From: Prevotellaceae bacterium
Lineage (GTDB): Bacteria; Bacteroidota; Bacteroidia; Bacteroidales; Muribaculaceae
Assembly: GCA_021772015.1 (NCBI GenBank)
Contig: JAETNS010000010.1
Span: 1-64,000 of the forward strand
Length of the DNA stretch: 64,000 nucleotides
Reading direction: 5' to 3'
Position 1 is the stretch's first letter. Every line of letters starts with the position of its first letter. The position numbers and the translations under genes are program-made. A model generated the notes under the pieces. It was not told where the DNA came from. It saw only the letters and a list, made by a program, of their open reading frames with translations, and made no database searches. Of the stretch, positions 23,660 to 32,229 are shown piece by piece.

Positions 23660-24133
23660 ATGCCACAACCGAAAATACCAAATTCTCAGTCACCCGAAAT
23701 TACCGGAACATCAAACTCTTCAAAAAATTCAGACATGATGGGAAATTCAATCTTCCCCGAAACTCAGTCAATGACCGAGCAGAGCGCAACCGCTCAATCC
23801 AAGTCAACCCGTCCCACAGCCAAGCAGCGCAAGAGCGACCTCGACGAATACCGCAATGTCTTCTTTGCGCCGATTAAGCTCGGCAAAGGCAATAAGCATC
23901 AGGTTGCCATAAGCAATGACACATTTGACCGCGTGGAACGTATCGCCCGATTCTTCGGAGGTTCTGGCTACAGCGTCGGCAGTTTCATCGAGCATATCAT
24001 CAATGAGCATCTTGATGCCAATGCCACCAACGATGAAGGCTGGTTCAGTGTAATCGGCAAGTCATTCTTATCACTGCCCTGCGGCAGTGAAAATGGCGAA
24101 GCCATCGGCGCAGCCGGTACCCGGAAAATCTGA
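23660..24133 (+). CDS. DUF3408-family mobilization accessory protein (module B)
   Basis: The ATG at 23660 gives 157 residues, close to the 153 of the module A copy, and starts MPQPKIPNSQS. An upstream start at 23573 would add 29 residues without family resemblance. The N-terminal half is Ser/Asn/Thr-rich; the C-terminal half has KQRKSDLDEYRNVFFAP, FDRVERIARFFGG and VGSFIEHIINEHL. It is followed by the second oriT-like site. Confidence 0.8.
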   Translation: MPQPKIPNSQSPEITGTSNSSKNSDMMGNSIFPETQSMTEQSATAQSKSTRPTAKQRKSDLDEYRNVFFAPIKLGKGNKHQVAISNDTFDRVERIARFFGGSGYSVGSFIEHIINEHLDANATNDEGWFSVIGKSFLSLPCGSENGEAIGAAGTRKI

Positions 24134-24142
24134 TAAGATTTG

Positions 24143-24227
24143 GAGGGTAGCAAGGTTGTGGCAATGTAAACATTTCCGACCTTGCACCCTCACAAATCCG
24201 GGTGGCCGATACGCTCCCGATGGTCAC
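24143..24227 (+). other. oriT-like intergenic region of module B
   Basis: GAGGGTAGCAAGGT (24143-24156) pairs with ACCTTGCACCCTC (24179-24191) over 13 positions with one bulged A. The 15-mer GCTCCCGATGGTCAC follows at 24213-24227, identical to 821-835. Both sites lie a few tens of bases before mobC. The stems differ in sequence between the modules while the 15-mer is kept, as expected if the relaxases recognise their own hairpins but cut in a common site. Confidence 0.55.
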
Positions 24228-24264
24228 CAAAACAACGAGTATCAACATCTAAAATCACACGAAT

Positions 24265-24630
24265 ATGACTTTTATAAAACGTAAGAAATCGCCTCCGGGC
24301 GAAACAAAAAAGCTTGTCAAATCTCGTGTCGTGAGCGTTCGGCTCAACGATGACGAACACCGGCAAGTAAAAGAGAAATGCCGTGAATCCGGCAGAAAAA
24401 TATCAGACTTCTGGCGACAGGCCCTGCTTAAAGCCAACGTCATACAAGTTGCCACGCCTGAGGATATGGCGTTGCTACGACAAATCGGAAGCATGTCGAA
24501 CAACCTCAACCAACTCGCAAAACGTGCCAACGATGCGGGCTTCAAGGTGGTGAAATGGGAGTTAGGGAATCTAGCGAAGAATCTGAAATCACTTTATCTG
24601 AAGCTCTCGGATGATTGGAAGCATCAGTAA
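24265..24630 (+). CDS. mobC: MobC-like relaxosome protein (module B)
   Basis: The 121-residue basic protein has a ribbon-helix-helix-like part (VSVRLNDDEHRQVKEKCRE, then KISDFWRQALLKA) and a MobC-type tail (MSNNLNQLAKRANDAG). It would bind the nearby oriT-like site and support relaxase loading. Its 3' end overlaps the relaxase start at 24611 by 20 bases, a tighter coupling than in module A. Confidence 0.82.
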   Translation: MTFIKRKKSPPGETKKLVKSRVVSVRLNDDEHRQVKEKCRESGRKISDFWRQALLKANVIQVATPEDMALLRQIGSMSNNLNQLAKRANDAGFKVVKWELGNLAKNLKSLYLKLSDDWKHQ

Positions 24631-25594
24631 AGGAAGTGACTTCGACGGGTGTGTAAGTTATGCTTTGGCGGTCGATAAGAAAGACAAAGAAGCACGTCTT
24701 TTGTATTCCGAAGGCGTTTTGGACGATTCTACGCAGTCGATAATTGAGGGATTCGAGTGCCAGCGACATCTCAATCACCGTGTTGAGAAATGGGTCGGAC
24801 ACATCTCTCTTTCCTATTCGCCCGAAGATTCGGCACGGCTCACCGATGCGGCTATGGTGAAACTGGCGCAGGAATATATGGAAAAAATGGGTATCGTGAA
24901 CACCCAGTATATCATAGCCCGACACCTCGATACAGAGCATCCGCATTGCCATATCGTCTATAACCGGGGCGATAATAACGGTAAATGTATCGATGACGGA
25001 TTCGAGCGATACAGAAACGTCGAGATCTGTAAGGAACTTAAACGGAAGTACGAGCTGACCTTCGGGAACGGCAAAGACAAGGTGAAAACCGAGCGGTTAC
25101 GAGGACGCGACAAGACCCGTCAGGAGATTTATCTCGCCTTGCGTGATGCCCTAAAAGTTGCCAAAGACTGGACTTCTTTTCAGCGTGAACTTGCCAAAAA
25201 CGGCGTGGCTGTGAGAAAGAAATTCAGGCGGAACACTACCGTCGTTGAGGGTCTTTCATTCGTCAGGGACGGTAGAAAGTTCAAGGCTTCCGACATCGAC
25301 AAGAAACGTCGTTTCTCGTATTCCAATATCTGCCGCATTCTCGATGAGAATAAGAATGGGAAGAAAACCGCAACTCCATCTATGCCGAAAGCTGCCACAA
25401 GGACACCGATACCACCATCACAAAAAGCTCCATCTGTCGCAGAAAAAGTAATTGATACGACTGTCGGTATCGCTGAAAATCTCTCCGCCGGAATCGGCGG
25501 ACTCTTCCAAACCGGCCCTGCCTACGACCCGGAAGAGGAGGCGTTCATACGTCAGATGAACCGCCGAAGGAAAAAGAAAGGCAGAAGTATGTAA
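24611..25594 (+). CDS. MobA/VirD2-type relaxase, intact (module B)
   Basis: The 327-residue protein starts MIGSISKGSDFDGCVSYAL, with a candidate nucleophile Tyr in motif I, and has the metal-binding motif ARHLDTEHPHCHIVYNRG. It nicks oriT and pilots the strand into a conjugation channel supplied by another element; no conjugation genes are in the window. The part after the catalytic domain (LRGRDKTRQEIY, then RRFSYSNICRIL) aligns with the second half of the broken module A relaxase, giving the reference for that lesion. The basic C-terminus ends NRRRKKKGRSM. Confidence 0.88.
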   Translation: MIGSISKGSDFDGCVSYALAVDKKDKEARLLYSEGVLDDSTQSIIEGFECQRHLNHRVEKWVGHISLSYSPEDSARLTDAAMVKLAQEYMEKMGIVNTQYIIARHLDTEHPHCHIVYNRGDNNGKCIDDGFERYRNVEICKELKRKYELTFGNGKDKVKTERLRGRDKTRQEIYLALRDALKVAKDWTSFQRELAKNGVAVRKKFRRNTTVVEGLSFVRDGRKFKASDIDKKRRFSYSNICRILDENKNGKKTATPSMPKAATRTPIPPSQKAPSVAEKVIDTTVGIAENLSAGIGGLFQTGPAYDPEEEAFIRQMNRRRKKKGRSM

Positions 25595-25612
25595 CCACAA
25601 AATTCATTCTAT

Positions 25613-26293
25613 ATGAGCGAAAAATTTGAAAATTTCTCCGGGGGATTCCTCGGAAACATCGCCGACGAACTCGGCAACATTTCGGGCGTATGCACCGAAA
25701 TCAAGTAGGCACAACTAAACTGCGTTACTACCGATGCCCTCAACAACATGGGGTCAACCCTCACCGACGTGGTCTCTTGGAAGGTTGACAACCTGCAATC
25801 GACGATAGAATCACAGACCCAAACTGTGAGTGAAATCGGCGAGAATCTAACCGAATCCGTCAACAATCTCTCAGCCACCATGACAGAGAAGATGGACAAC
25901 TTCACCGCCAATCCTCCGGTGCAGAAGATTGAAAAGACCATCCGAATTGCCAAAGAATCATGGCAAGTCTACCTCGCCATGTTCATCTCTGTATTCACCC
26001 TTATATTCTTCGGAGCGACAACAATTTGGCAGGAAAGTCGCATCGAAAAGGCCCGAATCTCCGACATCAAGTATCACTACATCCTGATGAACGGCAGCAT
26101 CAGTTCTGAAGGGCTCGACAGTATCCAGAGCTGGTTTCGAGACCCTGAGAAAGTCAAGATAATCGAAAAACAGGTGAAAGAATACGAAGACCGCGTAGAA
26201 CAAACCGCCCGCGCCCTCGATCAGAAGCATCGCCTCGAAGAAAAAATCAACGAACTCAATTCCCAAAATCAAAACAAAAACTCCGGAAAATGA
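25613..26293 (+). pseudogene. Membrane-anchored coiled-coil accessory protein with an in-frame TAG
   Basis: The ATG at 25613 opens MSEKFENFSGGFLGN and is stopped by TAG at 25706-25708 (codon 32). The same frame continues to 26293, with a restart possible at the ATG at 25748 (181 residues). The downstream part has Thr/Ser/Gln-rich helices, one transmembrane segment (VYLAMFISVFTLIFFGATTI) and a charged coiled coil. I do not recognise a family; membrane accessory genes after the relaxase are common in mobilization modules. Whether the 181-residue form is the normal product depends on homologues. Confidence 0.65.
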
Positions 26294-26805
26294 CAGCACT
26301 CAACAACCTCAATCAGCTCCTCTCCCGTATCAAATCCACATTCAGACGCAAGGCAACACCGGTAGTCACCTCAACTCCACCGGAAACGCCACCACCTACT
26401 GACCTGTCGGTCGTAAGCGACACTCGACTAAAATCGGCATTCGCAGAGGTGGAGAAATATCTCGCCAAAAGCTACGGCACTACCACCTCAGCCCTGACCT
26501 ACAAAGACTATGCAAACGGAGCCACGCTCGTCAGCAATGACGAAACCCTCAGCCTCGCGCTCATAATCCTCAACACATCAGAGGGCCTAATGAGCCTTCC
26601 CGACAACGTGATGATTCTAGGTTATGTCAACTCAACCAACGGCAGCGAATGGGTCATAAAAGAGGTAAACAGCTTCCTTGCTCTCCTCAAATTCACCTGC
26701 AAGAAACACGGAATCCAGCACCTCGCCCTCGCCTTCAGCACCGAAAAGCCCGACCATCCCGCCACCGTCCAAGACGCCGATGTAACCTGCATCCGCCTCT
26801 ACTAA
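26290..26805 (+). CDS. Hypothetical protein at the end of module B
   Basis: The ATG at 26290 overlaps the previous stop (ATGA), so it belongs to the mobilization operon. The 171-residue product has a basic, proline-rich N-terminus and a folded part from about 45 on (LKSAFAEVEKYLAKS, then IQHLALAFSTEKP). There is no motif I recognise. A strong terminator follows within 20 bases. Confidence 0.7.
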   Translation: MTALNNLNQLLSRIKSTFRRKATPVVTSTPPETPPPTDLSVVSDTRLKSAFAEVEKYLAKSYGTTTSALTYKDYANGATLVSNDETLSLALIILNTSEGLMSLPDNVMILGYVNSTNGSEWVIKEVNSFLALLKFTCKKHGIQHLALAFSTEKPDHPATVQDADVTCIRLY

Positions 26806-26822
26806 CCTCCCTATCCCCCCAA

Positions 26823-26859
26823 CGCCCCGACAAGAAATTCCCTCTTGCCGGGGCGATTT
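26823..26859 (+). terminator. Intrinsic terminator of module B
   Basis: CGCCCCG-A-CAAGA (26823-26835) pairs with TCTTG-C-CGGGGCG (26843-26855) around a short loop, followed by ATTTC. The stem is strong and sits 18 bases after the last module B stop, separating it from the promoter of the next operon. Confidence 0.75.
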
Positions 26860-26966
26860 CTGATTGTTCAACTTGTCTCTATATCATTTTTTAGTGCAAA
26901 ATACAGGACAAGGTTATTAAAACCAGTACATTCATAATCGATTTTTTATGTTTAGCAACGTAGCCT

Positions 26967-26997
26967 TTTGCCATTTGGATATAAATTTGTAATTTTG
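26967..26997 (+). promoter_or_regulatory. Bacteroidetes promoter of the methyltransferase/GHKL/protease operon
   Basis: TTTG (26967-26970), 19 bases and TAATTTTG (26990-26997) fit the consensus. Transcription would begin near 27003, which makes the ATG at 27009 too close and supports 27039 as the real start of the first gene. Confidence 0.8.
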
Positions 26998-27038
26998 CGC
27001 TTAATTGGATGCTCTGCATCCAAGCATATTTAATTGTT

Positions 27039-28259
27039 ATGACCAACAAAAAATATACCGTAATAGATTTATTCGCCGGTTGCGGAGGCCTTTCATTGGG
27101 ACTCTATCAAGCCGGATGGAGTGGTGTGTTTGCTGTTGAAAAAAACCCATGTGCATTTGAGACTCTAAAATATAATCTGATTGAAAGGAAAAAACATTTC
27201 GATTGGCCTAAGTGGTTACCACAAGAGCCTCTTGATATAGTTGCTCTCTTAAATGACCATGAAGAAGAATTGAAATCGCTTAGAGGAAATATTGACTTGG
27301 TGGCAGGCGGCCCTCCTTGCCAAGGATTTTCTATGGCCGGAAAGAGAATGAAGGATGACGAGCGTAACCAACTGGTTTTTTCTTATATTTCATTCATTGA
27401 TTTAGTTCAACCTAAATTAATCCTTTTTGAAAATGTTAAAGGGTTTACATATTCATTTGATAAGGCTAAAGATCCGGATGCAATACCATATTCACAAGTA
27501 GTGGTAGAAAAGTTAGAGGATTTAGGTTATGAGGTGACTCCTCACATTATAAATTTTGCCGAATTTGGCGTACCACAACGAAGAAAAAGATTCATTCTTA
27601 TTGGTGTTAGAAAGCCTAACAAAAATCGTTCAAATGATTTTTTAATTAAACTTAGATCCCAATTCCCAAGTTTTATTGAACAAAATGGACTGACAGAGAC
27701 CCCGACCTTGTCAGATGCAATTTCCGACCTGTATCGATCAAATGGTACGGTTCCGACTCCGGATCGTCATGGGTTCCAATCTGGTCGATATGGAACTCCG
27801 TCATCACCCTATCAAACATTTTTAAGAAAGGCTATCCCTGAGTCTCATAACATACCCAATAGTCATAGTTTTGCAAGACACACATCAGAAAAGATATCTT
27901 GTTTTGAGAAGCTTTTGTCCGAAAAAAATGTCATCAAAGGCAGAAGAATAGATGGAGATGAACGTAAAAAATGGGGCATACACCAACGTGGTATTACGGT
28001 ATTAGATCCGGATGCTGTCTCACCTACAATTACTGGCGCACCCGATGATTATCTTCATTACTTAGAACCGCGGATCTTGACTGTTCGGGAATGCGCCCGC
28101 ATACAATCTTTCCCTGACTGGTTTGAGTTCTGCAGTAAGTATACAACGGGCGGAAGTATGAGAAAGAAAGAAGTCCCAAGATATAGTCAAGTGGGGAATG
28201 CCATTCCTCCGCTGTTTGCTCAACAGGCAGGATTAATTTTACAATCTTTATTGTCATAG
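27039..28259 (+). CDS. DNA cytosine-5 methyltransferase leading a five-gene operon
   Basis: The ATG at 27039 gives 406 residues (MTNKKYTVIDLFAGCGG). Motifs in order are DLFAGCGGLS, GGPPCQGFSMAG with the catalytic Cys, LFENVKGF, GVPQRRKRF, TVRECARIQSFPDWF and QVGNAIPPLFAQQ. It methylates cytosine within an unknown site. It is followed after six bases by a double-GHKL protein and no ordinary restriction gene is present in the operon except Vsr, so the methylation may mark self DNA for an unusual effector. Confidence 0.92.
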   Translation: MTNKKYTVIDLFAGCGGLSLGLYQAGWSGVFAVEKNPCAFETLKYNLIERKKHFDWPKWLPQEPLDIVALLNDHEEELKSLRGNIDLVAGGPPCQGFSMAGKRMKDDERNQLVFSYISFIDLVQPKLILFENVKGFTYSFDKAKDPDAIPYSQVVVEKLEDLGYEVTPHIINFAEFGVPQRRKRFILIGVRKPNKNRSNDFLIKLRSQFPSFIEQNGLTETPTLSDAISDLYRSNGTVPTPDRHGFQSGRYGTPSSPYQTFLRKAIPESHNIPNSHSFARHTSEKISCFEKLLSEKNVIKGRRIDGDERKKWGIHQRGITVLDPDAVSPTITGAPDDYLHYLEPRILTVRECARIQSFPDWFEFCSKYTTGGSMRKKEVPRYSQVGNAIPPLFAQQAGLILQSLLS

Positions 28260-28265
28260 TTGCTT

Positions 28266-30785
28266 ATGGATAAATTGAAGTTCAGAATCAGTTCCGCGCT
28301 TAAAGACCTTGTAGGGAAAGAACTGATTACAAGTGATAATGTGGCAATATTTGAATTAGTTAAAAATTCATATGACGCATATGCGACTAAGGTTGTCATC
28401 TCTTTTTCAGAAGATAAAATCACAATTGCCGATAATGGACATGGAATGACATTTGATGAAATTCAGAAAAAATGGCTTTTTGTGGGCTATTCGGAAAAGA
28501 AACTTGGGATTAACGAAAGAAATAAGCAGCAATCTTATAGAGACAAAATCAAACGGTTTTACGCCGGCGCAAAGGGTATTGGCAGATTCTCTTGTGATCG
28601 TTTAGGCAGAATGTTAACCATTACTACATCTGCGCAAAATAGTTCTACAGCAGATCAAATATCACTGGATTGGAAGGATTTCGAAAAGGATCAATCTGTT
28701 GAGTTTTCAGAAATCGACATATCTCATTCTATTCTATCGGAACAAATAGAATATCCGGAAGATTCGAACCATGGAACAATTATAGAAATTTCCCATCTTC
28801 ACGATAATGAAACCCCATGGACAAGGAAGCATTTATTGGAGTTAAAGAGATCTTTGGAAAAGTTGATCAATCCCCTATCTGAAGTAAATGATTTTTCTAT
28901 TGAAATAATTTGCGAAAGAGAACTGGAAGAAGACAACAAACTTATTGAGTCGGGCAAAGGCTATGACCGTGATATTGTAAACGGGATACTAAAAAATAGT
29001 ATTTCAGCGATTCTCAAGCTTAAAACGACACAAATAGATGTAACTGTAAATTCGGATTATATAACTACGATTCTATCTGATCGTGGAACTGAAATATATA
29101 AAATTAGAGAATCAAATTTAGAGTATAATTTAATATCAGACGCTACTGTTTCGCTGTCATTTTTAAACAGGGCGGCGAAATACAACTTTTCGCGACTAAT
29201 GGGGGTTGAAGCTATTAACTATGGATCTGTTTTTTTGTTTAGAAACGGGTTTAGAATTCTTCCATTTGGCAACACTGGAGATGATAGTTGGAAAATGGAT
29301 TTTAGAGCGCAACAAGGTTATAACCGCTATTTAGGAAGCCGTGACCTTTTAGGACGAGTAGATATCCATACCGACAATGTTTCCGAATTAAAGGAAGTTT
29401 CTAGCCGGGATGGTGGCTTAGTGGACACTCAAATGTCTCGACAAGTCATGAAACTTTTTGAAACCACGCATCGAAGACTGGAAAGATATGTGGTGGGCGT
29501 ATTGTGGGGTGAAGGATTCTTGAAAAATGAATACTTCGCCACAAAAGAAGAAGGAGAAGAAGAAAGACGCAAACTTCAAGCCAAAGACAAAGATTCAGAA
29601 TCGCCCGACTATGTCATTGACAATAGTATTGGAAGTAAGATAGATTTTATTCGGATATTAAAATCATTGTCAACCGATCCAAATGTTGAGATTTTATATT
29701 ACAATAGTGAATTCGCAAACATTTTGAATGAACAATCGAAGTCAGAATTTATCAAACCGCAATTTATCCAGGACATGGAGACAATTGCAAAACGGACCGG
29801 CAATACTACTCTTTTGCAGACAGTAGAAGATGCGAAAAAACGAATTGAGCAACTTAGTAAAGAAAAGGCAGACGCACAAAGAAAAGCTGCAGAAGCAGAA
29901 CGAAAAGCCGAAGAAGCTTTAGCTCAAAAAAACAGGGCAGAACAAAAGGCTAAAGAAGAAGAGGAAAGAAGAAAGGCAGCGGAGTTAGACAAGCTCAAGG
30001 CAGAAAATGAAAAGGTCAAAGCAGAAAATGCTCGATTAATTGCTATTCAAAAAGCAACTGAAGAAGAAAAGAAACGCGAAAAAGCTGAAAAGGAGAAAAA
30101 AATCGAATCGTTAAAAGCCGAGTTTTATAAAAAGGTTTCAAATCCGGACACCGATGCATTGATTCACCATGTCAAAAACAACAATAGCAGAATTAACGAT
30201 GCGATCACGGATCTATTAAACTCTATTCCCAAGGAAATCAGAGAAATATCATTCTATTCAATACTTATAGAATCTCTTACTAAAATCCGCAATTTGTCTC
30301 TTAAATCACTTAAAGCGACAGATTTAATCCTTTCATGTGATCTGGCCCCATCGGATTCTCAAAAGATAAATCTTCCTTTATTTATTGATGGATACATCCG
30401 CAATGAGGTGCATAAAAAAATACAATGTCACTTTAAAAGCAATACGAATTCTTTTTTTGTGTTAGGCAGTAAGCTTGACCTAAGTCTTGTTTTAGATAAT
30501 TTTATCAATAATTCTTTAGATTGGGATGCCCATAATGTGTGGTTTAACTGTAATCTATCTGAAAATAAACTATACGTTCATATTTTTGATGATGGTCTTG
30601 GCCTATCGCAGATATTCCATTGCGATCCCGAAGAAATATTCAATTTTGCAAAATCAGGTAAAAAGAACGGCACTGGTTTCGGCATGTATCTCATACGAGA
30701 AACATTAAAGAATTTCCATGCGTCTATAAGTATAGAGGCTCCAATCAATAATAAGGGTATTCACTTCCTAGTAGTTTTTGAATAA
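28266..30785 (+). CDS. Double GHKL ATPase with histidine-kinase-like C-terminus
   Basis: The 839-residue protein starts at the ATG at 28266 (a TTG two codons earlier is unnecessary). The N-terminus is an Hsp90/MutL-like GHKL ATPase: IFELVKNSYDA (E30, N34, D37), IADNGHGM (56-61) and GAKGIGRFS. A long Lys/Glu/Ala coiled coil spans about 515-625. Then comes a DHp-like helix with IHHVKNNNSRI (H634/H635) and a second GHKL domain: LVLDNFINNSLDW, FDDGLGL and GTGFGMYLI. The next gene is receiver-like, so signal transfer by phosphorylation is plausible. GHKL ATPases in restriction operons are known, but two in one chain is not usual. Confidence 0.8.
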   Translation: MDKLKFRISSALKDLVGKELITSDNVAIFELVKNSYDAYATKVVISFSEDKITIADNGHGMTFDEIQKKWLFVGYSEKKLGINERNKQQSYRDKIKRFYAGAKGIGRFSCDRLGRMLTITTSAQNSSTADQISLDWKDFEKDQSVEFSEIDISHSILSEQIEYPEDSNHGTIIEISHLHDNETPWTRKHLLELKRSLEKLINPLSEVNDFSIEIICERELEEDNKLIESGKGYDRDIVNGILKNSISAILKLKTTQIDVTVNSDYITTILSDRGTEIYKIRESNLEYNLISDATVSLSFLNRAAKYNFSRLMGVEAINYGSVFLFRNGFRILPFGNTGDDSWKMDFRAQQGYNRYLGSRDLLGRVDIHTDNVSELKEVSSRDGGLVDTQMSRQVMKLFETTHRRLERYVVGVLWGEGFLKNEYFATKEEGEEERRKLQAKDKDSESPDYVIDNSIGSKIDFIRILKSLSTDPNVEILYYNSEFANILNEQSKSEFIKPQFIQDMETIAKRTGNTTLLQTVEDAKKRIEQLSKEKADAQRKAAEAERKAEEALAQKNRAEQKAKEEEERRKAAELDKLKAENEKVKAENARLIAIQKATEEEKKREKAEKEKKIESLKAEFYKKVSNPDTDALIHHVKNNNSRINDAITDLLNSIPKEIREISFYSILIESLTKIRNLSLKSLKATDLILSCDLAPSDSQKINLPLFIDGYIRNEVHKKIQCHFKSNTNSFFVLGSKLDLSLVLDNFINNSLDWDAHNVWFNCNLSENKLYVHIFDDGLGLSQIFHCDPEEIFNFAKSGKKNGTGFGMYLIRETLKNFHASISIEAPINNKGIHFLVVFE

Positions 30786-31480
30786 TGGAAAATCGTTATA
30801 TAATTGTTGTTGACGAGCAAACTCAAAAAGATCGACTTGATCGAATTGCAATGAATCTAAATAAGGAGGGGGTAAAACTGCAATATAAGGAAGTAAACCC
30901 AACGCATTATACCAAAAGGCTTAAGAATGGTGATATAGGTTTTGACGAAGATAAATTTATAGAAACTCTCAATGCCATACCTTTCATTAATCAAGTTGAT
31001 GTCTTCGCCACAGACTATAATTTAATTGACGATACCTTGAAGGGTATGCAAGCTATTAATTTATTCTTAAAATCAAGGCCCAAATATAAAAGAAAAATTG
31101 TAATATATTCAGCGCAGATAGAGACTGTACTTCAAGACATACTTACAAAGGCCGGTAATTCAATTGATGAACAGGTATCTTTGATAAAACAAATCGCAGG
31201 TAAGAACAATCACTACTTTAAGAGCGATGGTGAGTTTGAAAACAAGTTTAAACAATTAATTCTTTCGTCCCCAAATATATCAATTGAAAAAAGATTAATT
31301 GATGAATTACACTCATTAGACAATGCTATGGCTAAATGTAATCTTCCACCTTTTAGATCAATGTCAACTCACGAATTAGCAGAGTCAATAGAGAACGACA
31401 CCAATGAGTCTCAAGCTATAAAAAGGGAACTAGTTGATCATATAATAGCATTACTATTTGATATTGATGGATATGTGTAA
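30785..31480 (+). CDS. Receiver-like protein
   Basis: The 231-residue protein shares one base with the previous stop (TAATG). The first half fits a response-regulator receiver: acidic residues after strand one (YIIVVDEQ, D10/E11), the candidate phosphoacceptor D77 in VDVFATDYNLID, and S109 in KIVIYSAQ at the position of the conserved Ser/Thr. The C-terminal half is helical without a DNA-binding motif. It would receive a phosphate from the histidine-kinase-like part of the preceding protein and pass the state on to the protease-like protein that follows. Similarity was judged by eye only. Confidence 0.6.
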   Translation: MENRYIIVVDEQTQKDRLDRIAMNLNKEGVKLQYKEVNPTHYTKRLKNGDIGFDEDKFIETLNAIPFINQVDVFATDYNLIDDTLKGMQAINLFLKSRPKYKRKIVIYSAQIETVLQDILTKAGNSIDEQVSLIKQIAGKNNHYFKSDGEFENKFKQLILSSPNISIEKRLIDELHSLDNAMAKCNLPPFRSMSTHELAESIENDTNESQAIKRELVDHIIALLFDIDGYV

Positions 31481-32210
31481 GGTATTTGCTATTTATCCTA
31501 TAGATAAAAGTAATCCAACGGGATTTCTGAATAGGATTAACACTTTTGAGAAAAGGCATCTTGGGAATGATTGGAGATGTTTCAAATTGCATTTCTGTGA
31601 TTCCGATCATAAAAATGCAATAACCGAAGCCAAAAGATATGGGTTTATCATATTCATGGGACATGGTGGGGAATCTCATTTATGTGGTGCGTGTGGCTCG
31701 CTCGGCGAAGAACCTATATCAGAAGCAGCTCGTGAAGAGAATCCAGATTATTACAATAATCACAATTTTATTAATATTTCTAATATACAGGAGTTTAGAG
31801 ACAAGATATTCTGTTCGTTTTCATGCAATTCAAATCGTAATTCAGCTAAAAGCTTGGGGCATGTAGCCATTCAATCTGGGGTGAAAGCTTTCATAGGATT
31901 TGGGGATATTCCAACTGATTTTATAAATGGCGAAACGATGTCTAAAAGATGTATCGCTATTTATAAAGGTATAATTATTCGCATAATAAAATATGCTATA
32001 TTGTTTGGAATAACGGGGAATCTTACAGTGGAATCGTTTGTAAAAACTATAAAGTTCTTGACAACCAAAGAGATTCAAATCTTGATGAAATCAAAATTTA
32101 AGATTAGGCATAAAGACCATATATTAAAAAATTTAGTTGAATTCAAGAATGATATTAGGATTATGGGGGATGCACATGCGCGTTTATGTGATGATTACAT
32201 TGAATTATAG
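31467..32210 (+). CDS. CHAT/caspase-like protease candidate
   Basis: The ATG at 31467 gives 247 residues and overlaps the receiver-like gene. A caspase-fold dyad is visible: the His in IIFMGHGGES (H66) and the Cys in KIFCSFSCNSNRN (C120, with C116 as alternative), followed by VAIQSGVKAFIGFGD, the strand and turn expected after the catalytic Cys. A CGACG segment near 73-77 is an insertion. CHAT/caspase proteases are effectors in several anti-phage systems, where they cut host proteins or activate toxins. No sensor domain is fused, so control would come from the neighbours. Frames at TTG 31458 and ATG 31473 are alternatives. Confidence 0.65.
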   Translation: MDMCKVFAIYPIDKSNPTGFLNRINTFEKRHLGNDWRCFKLHFCDSDHKNAITEAKRYGFIIFMGHGGESHLCGACGSLGEEPISEAAREENPDYYNNHNFINISNIQEFRDKIFCSFSCNSNRNSAKSLGHVAIQSGVKAFIGFGDIPTDFINGETMSKRCIAIYKGIIIRIIKYAILFGITGNLTVESFVKTIKFLTTKEIQILMKSKFKIRHKDHILKNLVEFKNDIRIMGDAHARLCDDYIEL

Positions 32211-32229
32211 CAAATAGCAATCATTATAC

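Noticed and set aside
1705-25708. Alternative genetic code for the whole sequence
   Set aside because: TAA, TAG and TGA all end ordinary full-length genes throughout the window, including in the core genes, so a general reassignment is excluded; only local suppression remains possible.
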